Part shown: positions 1 through 5,099 of the stretch, in pieces
Position numbering within the stretch: the first letter of the stretch is position 1
How the letters are laid out: each line of letters begins with the position of its first letter
Assembly: GCA_902575715.1 (NCBI GenBank)
Contig: CACGSI010000062.1
Coordinates: 1 to 5,099 of the forward strand
Length of the DNA stretch: 5,099 nucleotides
Reading direction: 5' to 3'
Origin: an uncultured SAR324 cluster bacterium
GTDB taxonomy: Bacteria > SAR324 > NAC60-12
Translations under genes and position numbers: made by a program
The notes under the pieces: generated by a model
Database searches by the model: none
Told to the model about the DNA's origin: nothing
The model's input: the letters and a program-made list of their open reading frames with translations, nothing else

Positions 1-789
1 CGCTCTGAGTTAAAGTTATTCGCAAATTTACGCCCTGCAATAATATACGGAGATTTGGTTAATGCTTCAACACTTAAACCAGAAGTTGTTGATGGGGCTG
101 ACTTAATGGTAGTAAGAGAATTAACTGGTGGAATCTACTTTGGTGAACCACGAGGAATTGAATTTAGAAAAGGCGAAAGGGTAGGTTTTAATACTCTTGT
201 CTATTCTGAATCTGAAATTAGAAGAATAGCAAATTTTAGTTTTGAAATTGCCATGAAAAGAGGAAAAAAATTAACATCTGTTGATAAAGCTAATGTATTG
301 GAATCAACTGAATTATGGCGTGAAATATTAAACGAAGTAGGTAAAGATTTCCCAGAAGTAAAACTCGAACACATTTACGTCGACAATGCTGCTATGCAGA
401 TAATTCGAAATCCAAAACAATTTGACACTATAGTCACAACAAACATGTTTGGAGATATACTTAGCGATGCTGCTGCCATGATGACCGGTTCTCTGGGTAT
501 GCTCCCATCTGCAAGTATAGGTGGCCGCATTGGAATGTATGAACCAGTGCATGGTTCTGCTCCTGATATAGCTGGAGGAGACAAAGCAAACCCCCTTGCA
601 ATGATACTGTCTGTAGGTATGATGCTACGTTATTCTTTTAATATGAAAGAAGCTGATGAAATGATCAAAAAAGCAGTCATAAAAACTCTTGAGACCTATC
701 GAACAACTGATATTATGTCTGAGGGTAAAAAAATTGTTGGATGCAAGGAAATGGGTGAGTATATTCTCCAATCTATCGAAAAAATCTAA
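1..789 (+). CDS. leuB: 3-isopropylmalate dehydrogenase, C-terminal part (5' end outside the window)
   Basis: This enzyme oxidises and decarboxylates (2R,3S)-3-isopropylmalate with NAD+ to 2-oxoisocaproate, the third dedicated step of leucine biosynthesis, in the cytoplasm. The reading frame is open from base 1, so 262 residues of a family usually about 350-360 long are present and the N-terminal quarter is missing. An in-frame TTG at 55 is internal, because clear LeuB sequence (LFANLRPA) lies before it. Numbering from base 1, visible landmarks are the substrate-binding and catalytic segment [10 protein letters not shown] (R39, Y46), the catalytic lysine in VDKANVLE (K96), the metal aspartates in YVDNAAMQ (D128) and MFGDILSD (D152, D156), and the NAD-binding loop [12 protein letters not shown] with downstream NP. 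All expected active-site residues are present and the C-terminus looks complete, so the gene appears functional. leuB is preferred over icd or tartrate dehydrogenase because of [10 protein letters not shown] and the overall fit. The next gene follows on the same strand. Confidence 0.96.
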   Translation, partial: RSELKLFANLRPAIIYGDLVNASTLKPEVVDGADLMVVRELTGGIYFGEPRGIEFRKGERVGFNTLVYSESEIRRIANFSFEIAMKRGKKLTSVDKANVLESTELWREILNEVGKDFPEVKLEHIYVDNAAMQIIRNPKQFDTIVTTNMFGDILSDAAAMMTGSLGMLPSASIGGRIGMYEPVHGSAPDIAGGDKANPLAMILSVGMMLRYSFNMKEADEMIKKAVIKTLETYRTTDIMSEGKKIVGCKEMGEYILQSIEKI

Positions 790-854
790 ATTTGAGTTCC
801 TCATTCTCAAAAATAAAATTTTTTTTACACTGGTTGAACTACCAGTTAATAAGG
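790..854 (+). other. Short leader between leuB and the transferase gene, with two small inverted repeats and a T-run
   Basis: This AT-rich spacer holds a 6-bp inverted repeat TTTGAG (791-796) / CTCAAA (806-811) with a 9-nt loop, then AAATAAAA-type sequence and a run of eight T (819-826). A second perfect 6-bp inverted repeat follows, ACTGGT (829-834) / ACCAGT (841-846), with a 6-nt loop. The first hairpin plus T-run resembles a weak intrinsic terminator or attenuator for leuB, but the T-run begins about 7 nt after the stem, which is not canonical. The stretch is also open in the frame of the next gene from a TTG at 792, so it could instead be coding. Confidence 0.3.
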
Positions 855-855
855 A
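851..855 (+). promoter_or_regulatory. Possible Shine-Dalgarno AAGGA for a TTG start at 861
   Basis: AAGGA ends 5 nt before an in-frame TTG at 861 and overlaps the first base of the ATG at 855. It is the only purine-rich ribosome-site candidate near any of the three possible starts of the transferase gene, so it favours a start at 861 (403 aa) or, less well, 855. Confidence 0.35.
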
Positions 856-2072
856 TGAAATTGCGATGGTACAGGTCCGTTAACTATATTATTGAAATAC
901 TAGTCAAGATCTGGCTTATAAAAGGTCACTCGTTATTAAGTTTTTTTAACGAATGTTATCCAAATTTTATCTTACAAAAAAAACAATTCATTGAAAATTC
1001 TAAAGGTAAAGAAATAATTTTTTTTACTTTTAGGACTCTTCATTTCATAGACTGGTTTGCCCCTATTCATTTATCATTGAAGAGAAATTTTGCTAAAAAG
1101 TATGAAATTATTTACATCGATTTTTCGACATCTTTGCATAGAATAGGAAATGGATTCGAGTACATACGTTTTCGCAAGCAAGTCGAAGAACGTCTTACAA
1201 ATCTCAAAATATCAAATTTGAGTCATTTTTCTCATGAAGAAGTAGCAGATTACGATTCTTTTCCCAAACCTTCAGTAATTATTACTTGTGAATCTATAAG
1301 ACAGGAATGTTATTCAGCAAAGCATAGGATTTATTTGCCTCACTATTTACTTCCAAAGGCAAATGAAATTGATTTACCCTCAAACATAAGATTTAATCAC
1401 GTATTTGTTCCTAGTAAGCATCCTTATACATATAAAAAACTAAATCAAAATTTGAATGCAAATACTAAACTACATATGGTTGGTTATCCAAAACTTTGCA
1501 CAGTATCTTCACAAAATGATTGTTTCCCAAATTCAAAATTACCAGTTGTTCTTTATGCTCCTTCTTTGGATCTTAAATTAATCTTTGGAGCTTTGGGGAG
1601 AGGAATCTTACAAATTTTTAAAGATATAAAATTCTGTAATTTCATAATTAAGCTTCATCCTTCGCTTGCATCTAGAAGGCATTATATTAACTCTTATTTA
1701 CATGAACAAATTCAATTTGAGAAACATATTAAAATAGATGACATATCAGGAATTCAAAGTCTAGCTATAGCGTCTTCTATTATGATTACAGATTTTGGAA
1801 GCATGGGATCTGAATACCGACTAAGATTTGGAAAGAGAGTAATTTATCTTAAAACCCCTCAGAAATACGAAGGTGGACCTGATTTGATTTTTAGAGATAA
1901 ATTTGCTGATGCTATTTGCGAAGTGGAAGATCTGCAATCCATTATCTATAGTGTTTTAGAAAAAGGGCCTCTTTCAAAATCTGATTTAGAATCCATGCGT
2001 CAGCAAGTGTTAAGTTTTGTTGGCAAATCAGATGAAAAAGCAGCTGAGTGTATTCACGAAATTTGTTCATAA
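855..2072 (+). CDS. CDP-glycerol glycerophosphotransferase-like protein (TagB/TagF-related GT-B transferase)
   Basis: This is probably a cytoplasmic or membrane-associated transferase that moves a phospho-alcohol or sugar unit from a nucleotide-activated donor to a surface glycan or lipid. The family call rests on the order of motifs in the C-terminal half (numbered from the ATG at 855, 405 aa): VFVPS, then GYPK (about 210-213, compare the family's GYPR), LYAPS (about 233), IIKLHPS with H268, and ITDFGSMGSE with D313, which corresponds to the family's ITDYSS block and is followed by GKRVIYL. LPHYLLPK (H163) may replace the family's WHGTPLK. The N-terminus has a hydrophobic, amphipathic stretch (NYIIEILVKIWLI) that could touch the membrane, and there is no signal peptide. 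The start is uncertain. ATG 855 has AAGG directly against it. TTG 861 has AAGGA at a better 5-nt spacing. TTG 792 would give 426 aa, sits 2 nt after leuB and has no visible ribosome site. The gene is more AT-rich than leuB. Donor and acceptor cannot be told from sequence. Confidence 0.72.
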   Translation: MKLRWYRSVNYIIEILVKIWLIKGHSLLSFFNECYPNFILQKKQFIENSKGKEIIFFTFRTLHFIDWFAPIHLSLKRNFAKKYEIIYIDFSTSLHRIGNGFEYIRFRKQVEERLTNLKISNLSHFSHEEVADYDSFPKPSVIITCESIRQECYSAKHRIYLPHYLLPKANEIDLPSNIRFNHVFVPSKHPYTYKKLNQNLNANTKLHMVGYPKLCTVSSQNDCFPNSKLPVVLYAPSLDLKLIFGALGRGILQIFKDIKFCNFIIKLHPSLASRRHYINSYLHEQIQFEKHIKIDDISGIQSLAIASSIMITDFGSMGSEYRLRFGKRVIYLKTPQKYEGGPDLIFRDKFADAICEVEDLQSIIYSVLEKGPLSKSDLESMRQQVLSFVGKSDEKAAECIHEICS

Positions 2073-2085
2073 AAATGATTTTTAT
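2069..2085. terminator. Palindrome spanning both convergent stop codons, possible bidirectional terminator
   Basis: ATAAAAATGATTTTTAT is a perfect inverted repeat: 8-nt arms around one central base, or a 7-bp stem with a 3-nt loop when folded. It contains the TAA of the plus-strand transferase gene (2070-2072) and the TAA of the minus-strand cupin gene (2084-2082) in mirror-image positions. On either strand the second arm supplies a run of five T. The stem is made only of A-T pairs, so it is weak as an intrinsic terminator, but no other terminator candidate fits between these genes. Confidence 0.35.
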
Positions 2086-2444
2086 TCGCGATGTGCTAGA
2101 TCTATTGAAAAGGCAGGAACACAAACGGACCAATATTCAAGTTCTTTATCAAATGGATTTGAATATCTAACTCTACAGCCTTTTCTAATAAGAAGTGATT
2201 GCCCTTTTTCAAGATAAATTTTTTCATCTTCAATTTCAATTTGCTTCCTTCCCCTAACTATCAAAGTATACTCGTCAAACTCAGGATTTTGAAAGGGTTC
2301 ACTCCAACCAGGAGGTGCAACCATATGTGCAATACTTATATCATTTTCATCGTTAATTACGCGACCTATATGTTCTTCAATAAGTTTCCCATCATTTGTT
2401 GGAACTATAAAAGGATTCTTTTGTAAAAAATATGTATTTTTCAT
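2082..2444 (-). CDS. Small single-domain cupin protein lacking the canonical metal histidines
   Basis: This 120-residue protein has the pattern of one cupin beta-barrel. The first cupin motif, G(X)5HXH(X)3-4E(X)6G, aligns without gaps at G46 to G65, but the two histidines are Q52 and P54. The glutamate is kept (E58 in PEFDE). The second motif aligns at G81 to N96, with R87 for the usual proline and V92 for the usual histidine. The tail, SVCVPAFSIDLAHRE, resembles the VCxPAFSP..HR ending I recall from a group of small bacterial cupins, so the changes may be typical of that subgroup. Such proteins can be isomerases, epimerases, oxygenases or ligand sensors, and I do not assign a reaction. It is the last gene of the minus-strand operon, starting 11 nt after the nucleotidyltransferase stop, with a good ribosome site. 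This suggests a linked role in head-group or sugar metabolism. Confidence 0.85.
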   Translation of the reverse strand: MKNTYFLQKNPFIVPTNDGKLIEEHIGRVINDENDISIAHMVAPPGWSEPFQNPEFDEYTLIVRGRKQIEIEDEKIYLEKGQSLLIRKGCRVRYSNPFDKELEYWSVCVPAFSIDLAHRE

Positions 2445-2449
2445 TTTTA

Positions 2450-2457
2450 ACCTCTTT
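2450..2457 (-). promoter_or_regulatory. Ribosome binding site of the cupin gene, overlapping the upstream stop codon
   Basis: On the minus strand AAAGAGGT lies 5 nt before the ATG at 2444 and shares bases with the TAA (2458-2456) of the nucleotidyltransferase gene. It is the clearest Shine-Dalgarno in the window. The position fixes the cupin start and suggests translational coupling of the two genes. Confidence 0.65.
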
Positions 2458-3259
2458 AATTATTTTTTTTTAATAATTTTGGATAAATTTGATTTATAGC
2501 TCTATCATAATGAGATTGATCATCAATTTCCGTCCAGATAAGATCATTAATACATAAATAGGGAATTTTAGTTTCACAGCAAATAGCAGATATACATTCT
2601 TCATAATGATTTTTACAAGGGAAAATTAAATTTTCCTCATGATGAGAACACATAAGATTGTATAATTTTTTAGAGATTTTTGAAATACCAACTAACTCTC
2701 CTCTAACTGATAGATTCTCCCGTGGATTTTTTGAAATTGCTTTAATATCTCCATAGGTTATTTCTGATTTAGATTTATAACTAATATAATCATCAATATT
2801 TTCACCGTAAATATATACTTCATCTTTTGATTTAGTCTTACCTGACGCGAGAACTACCTCGGGTCCTTCAAAATCTAATACTGATTGTAAAGCTCGATAT
2901 TCATATAATAAATCAGATTCTAATAGTAAAAAATCCTCTTTCAAATAATCCTTAGTTACAAATAATGAATGCATACTGCCTGATACTGCATATTGGGGGC
3001 TATGAACAAATTCTATGATGGGTATATTTTTCTTTTTTGTTAGATGTCTGTGATATAATCTATCCTGAAACCCCGTTACAATGATAACCCTTTCAATTCC
3101 AACCCTTTTTAATAGTCTCAAAGAGCGAATTATTAAAGATTCCCCTTTAATTTCTAACAACCCCTTAGGACAAAAACCTATTACTTCCCTTAGCCGGATA
3201 CCCATTCCTGCAGCCAAAATTACAGCAATATTTATTTTTCTTGATTTTGTTTTTTGCAT
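2456..3259 (-). CDS. LicC/PntC-like cytidylyltransferase (phosphocholine or 2-aminoethylphosphonate type)
   Basis: This 267-residue, single-domain nucleotidyltransferase likely joins CTP to a small phospho- or phosphono-alcohol, releasing pyrophosphate and giving a CDP- (or CMP-) activated head group in the cytoplasm. Visible residues are the nucleotide loop LAAGMGIRLR (15-24), the catalytic lysine of PKGLLEIKG (K32), GSMHSL (94-99) in the substrate region, the first metal aspartate in LLLESDLLYE (D116), SGKTKSKDEVYI (139-150), GELVGISK (187-194), and the second metal site in WTEIDD (D246 or D247). The pair ESDLLYE and EIDD parallels the DADNYL and EIDS sites of pneumococcal LicC. The combination with GSM-SL, ASGKT and GELVGIS recalls PntC-type 2-aminoethylphosphonate cytidylyltransferases. 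RmlA- or GlmU-type sugar enzymes are less likely given the length and the lack of a left-handed helix domain. The ATG at 3259 has no separated ribosome site (AGG touches it) but no other upstream start is in frame. It lies 32 nt after the exporter gene. Confidence 0.82.
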   Translation of the reverse strand: MQKTKSRKINIAVILAAGMGIRLREVIGFCPKGLLEIKGESLIIRSLRLLKRVGIERVIIVTGFQDRLYHRHLTKKKNIPIIEFVHSPQYAVSGSMHSLFVTKDYLKEDFLLLESDLLYEYRALQSVLDFEGPEVVLASGKTKSKDEVYIYGENIDDYISYKSKSEITYGDIKAISKNPRENLSVRGELVGISKISKKLYNLMCSHHEENLIFPCKNHYEECISAICCETKIPYLCINDLIWTEIDDQSHYDRAINQIYPKLLKKNN

Positions 3260-3291
3260 CCTAAATAGAGACTCAGATTTATATAAAATTA

Positions 3292-5052
3292 TTAGGAATT
3301 TTCATCATTTCTGAATTGTATTTCATATAATTTCTTATACCTCCCTTCATTCGAAATCAAATCATCATGCGTACCTTCTTCAACAATTTTTCCTCCCTCC
3401 ATAACACAAATTCTATCTGCATGACGAATAGTTGAAAGCCGATGAGCAATTACGATTGTAGTACGATTTTCCATCAAGTGCTCAATAGCCTGCTGTACTT
3501 CAATTTCTGATTCAGAGTCTAAAGCAGAGGTAGCTTCATCTAGAATTAGAATAGGAGCATCCTTGACCAGTGCTCTAGCAATAGAAAGCCTTTGTCTCTG
3601 TCCTCCAGAAAGCCTTGCTCCTTTTTCTCCGATTAAAGTTTGGTACCCATTAGGCTGTTCAGAAATAAAAATATGAGCATTAGCTGCTCTAGCCGCAGCG
3701 TACATGCGCTCCTTCGAACAATCAGGCTGTCCATATGTGATATTACTTTCAATGGTATCATTGAAAAGTATAGTGTCTTGGGTAACAATTGCTATTAGTT
3801 TCCTTAAAGAGACTAAATCTATATCTCTTAAGTCAATTCCATCAATTTTTATTTCACCTCTTGTAACATCATAAAATCGTGGGATAAGATTTGCTATGGT
3901 TGTCTTACCAGCTCCGCTACTTCCTACCAAAGCTACTGCCTCTCCTTTTTTAACAAGTAACTGAAATTCTTTTATAGATGGGTCCTCTTTTTCAGGATAA
4001 TGAAATGCTTGAATATTGAAATTTATTTCATTATTGAATTTTTCCAATTTTTTAGCATAATCAGAGTTGATGATATCATCTTTGACATCCATTATATCAA
4101 AAATCCTCCTCACAGCTGCTAAACCTTCCTGCAACTTTAAATTAAATCCATTAAGTTTTTTTACTGGTTCATTCAACATAAAAAAACTAAGCAAAAAAGA
4201 AGTAAAATCTCCTGGTGTAATCTCCCCATTTATAATCAAATAACCACCAAATGCAACTATAGAAGCTCCAGCTGTAGCTCCAATAATTTCTATTATCGGA
4301 TATGAATAAGAATCTATCATAATTGAGCGCATGTGATTCTTGTAAAGATCCTCATTCGCCGCACTAAAACGTTTACTTTCATATTTTTCCATACCAAAAG
4401 CTTTTACAACACGAATTCCTGAAATTGTTTCGACTAGTAAACTGCTAAGCCCGCCAAAACTGATCTGTCTTTTACTAACCGCTATCTTATTTCTTTGTCC
4501 AAAAATTTGAATACAAAATACTGCTGCAGGAATAATTATCATTGTCACAAAAGCTAATTGCCAGCTTCTGTAAAACATAATTCCGATTAAAAGGAAAAAT
4601 TGTGGCAAATCACGAAATGGACCAGTAACACCTATTTGCAACATATTTTGAAAAACATGCAAGTCGTTGGTAAACCTAGAAATAAGGTCCCCAGTTTTAG
4701 ATTTTGTAAAAAAAGTTAGAGAAAGATTTACTAGGTGTTCAAAAAGATTCTCTCTTAGCTTTACAATGAGTTTCTGAATAAGGTGACCTACGCTATAACT
4801 ATGACCAAAAAAAAACATTCCCTTGATTGCGAACACTATTATCATCCCGAAACCTACTAAAAAATACTGCTCAAGTTCAGGATTGTCCCCGTAAACTATA
4901 GCATCCACAATGTCTTTAGCATAGTAAGCGGGAGCAGCTGTGAAAATATTATAACCGCCCATACAAATTATGGCAAAAAATAGCCAACTCTTTAAAGGAA
5001 GAATAAGACGAAAAATTCTCCAAAAAATATTTTTTGCTTTCTCCTTTTTCAT
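3292..5052 (-). CDS. MsbA-like ABC transporter (fused membrane and ATPase domains; lipid A / lipid-linked glycan exporter type)
   Basis: This 586-residue inner-membrane half-transporter should act as a homodimer, using ATP to flip an amphipathic substrate from the inner to the outer leaflet. The membrane domain covers about residues 15-300, with hydrophobic segments near 18-40, 63-85, 148-162, 165-185, 252-275 and 280-296, and the family segment FFTKSKTGDLISRFTND. The ATPase domain begins near 345: A-loop Y352, Walker A GSSGAGKTT (377-385, K383), Q-loop Q425 in VTQDTILFND, signature LSGGQ (481-485), Walker B ILILDE (501-506, catalytic E506), D-loop SALD, and switch H537 in IAHRLS. Every catalytic residue is intact and length matches MsbA (about 580). 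MsbA is the best family call, but related exporters of other lipids, drugs or lipid-linked glycans look the same at this level, so I leave the symbol blank. The ATG at 5052 has only a weak GGA six nt upstream. It is the first gene of the operon inside this window. Confidence 0.9.
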   Translation of the reverse strand: MKKEKAKNIFWRIFRLILPLKSWLFFAIICMGGYNIFTAAPAYYAKDIVDAIVYGDNPELEQYFLVGFGMIIVFAIKGMFFFGHSYSVGHLIQKLIVKLRENLFEHLVNLSLTFFTKSKTGDLISRFTNDLHVFQNMLQIGVTGPFRDLPQFFLLIGIMFYRSWQLAFVTMIIIPAAVFCIQIFGQRNKIAVSKRQISFGGLSSLLVETISGIRVVKAFGMEKYESKRFSAANEDLYKNHMRSIMIDSYSYPIIEIIGATAGASIVAFGGYLIINGEITPGDFTSFLLSFFMLNEPVKKLNGFNLKLQEGLAAVRRIFDIMDVKDDIINSDYAKKLEKFNNEINFNIQAFHYPEKEDPSIKEFQLLVKKGEAVALVGSSGAGKTTIANLIPRFYDVTRGEIKIDGIDLRDIDLVSLRKLIAIVTQDTILFNDTIESNITYGQPDCSKERMYAAARAANAHIFISEQPNGYQTLIGEKGARLSGGQRQRLSIARALVKDAPILILDEATSALDSESEIEVQQAIEHLMENRTTIVIAHRLSTIRHADRICVMEGGKIVEEGTHDDLISNEGRYKKLYEIQFRNDENS

Positions 5053-5099
5053 TTAAAATCCATAAAAGTAAATATTTTATTGAAAAATTTTATTTTTTA
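5053..5099 (-). other. AT-rich region upstream of the exporter gene, incomplete
   Basis: The 47 bases before the exporter start are almost all A and T. They include a weak GGA ribosome site (5061-5059) and a four-codon micro-ORF, ATG at 5063 to TGA ending at 5049, whose stop overlaps the exporter ATG as ATGA. The octamer AATAAAAT occurs twice on the minus strand. A promoter may lie here or just beyond the edge, but I cannot place -35 and -10 boxes with confidence. Confidence 0.25.

Noticed and set aside
328..584. Open frames antisense to leuB (two overlapping minus-strand frames).
   Set aside because: They lie opposite strongly conserved leuB sequence, resemble no family and have no convincing ribosome sites. 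They are shadows of the real gene.
829..846. Perfect inverted repeat ACTGGT/ACCAGT as an intrinsic terminator.
   Set aside because: No T-run follows it on either strand. On the plus strand the T-run comes before the hairpin.
2212..2236. Short inverted repeat AAGAT...ATCTT with a T-run, as a terminator for the plus-strand transferase gene.
   Set aside because: It lies inside the cupin coding region, has only a 5-bp AT-rich stem, and its T-run is in the loop rather than after the stem.
2017..2426. Plus-strand open frames across the end of the transferase gene and opposite the cupin.
   Set aside because: The minus-strand cupin has recognisable motifs and a good ribosome site. These plus-strand frames have neither and are shadows.
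2456..2475. Run of nine A on the minus strand near the 3' end of the nucleotidyltransferase gene, as a programmed frameshift that could fuse it to the cupin.
   Set aside because: One shifted frame stops at once. The other enters the cupin out of frame and ends after a few codons, so no useful fusion or extension results.
3081..3314. Plus-strand open frame opposite the start of the nucleotidyltransferase.
   Set aside because: It is antisense to the conserved nucleotide-binding loop and has no recognisable domain.
3260..3320. Internal promoter before the nucleotidyltransferase, from a TATAAA-like box on the minus strand.
   Set aside because: No -35-like sequence sits at a proper spacing, and such boxes are expected by chance in this AT-rich DNA. 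A 32-nt gap is compatible with a single operon transcript.

Overview
The window is a gene-dense, AT-rich (about one-third G+C by eye) bacterial fragment with five protein genes and almost no intergenic space. An MsbA-type ABC exporter beside two enzymes of surface-glycan or head-group chemistry suggests a Gram-negative-type bacterium with an outer membrane. Nothing in the sequence lets me name a genus.

Layout: positions 1-789 (+) hold the C-terminal three-quarters of leuB (3-isopropylmalate dehydrogenase, leucine biosynthesis), cut by the left edge. A short AT-rich spacer (790-854) with two small inverted repeats and a T8 run leads to a distant member of the CDP-glycerol glycerophosphotransferase (TagB/TagF-like) family, also on + (about 855-2072). 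This gene meets a minus-strand operon tail to tail with a 9-nt gap. The two stop codons lie in one 17-nt palindrome. The minus-strand operon reads leftwards from the right edge: an MsbA-like lipid/LPS ABC exporter (5052-3292), a LicC/PntC-like cytidylyltransferase (3259-2456), and a small cupin (2444-2082) whose ribosome binding site abuts and overlaps the stop region of the gene before it.

Working model (inference): the nucleotidyltransferase makes a CDP-activated small head group, such as phosphocholine, 2-aminoethylphosphonate or a similar compound. The glycerophosphotransferase-like enzyme, or another transferase outside the window, puts a phospho-linked group on a glycan or lipid. The MsbA-like exporter flips the lipid-linked product across the inner membrane. 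The cupin has lost all three canonical metal-binding histidines and its role is unknown. leuB is housekeeping and probably marks the edge of this envelope-modification block. I see no RNA genes, CRISPR arrays, insertion sequences or long repeats.
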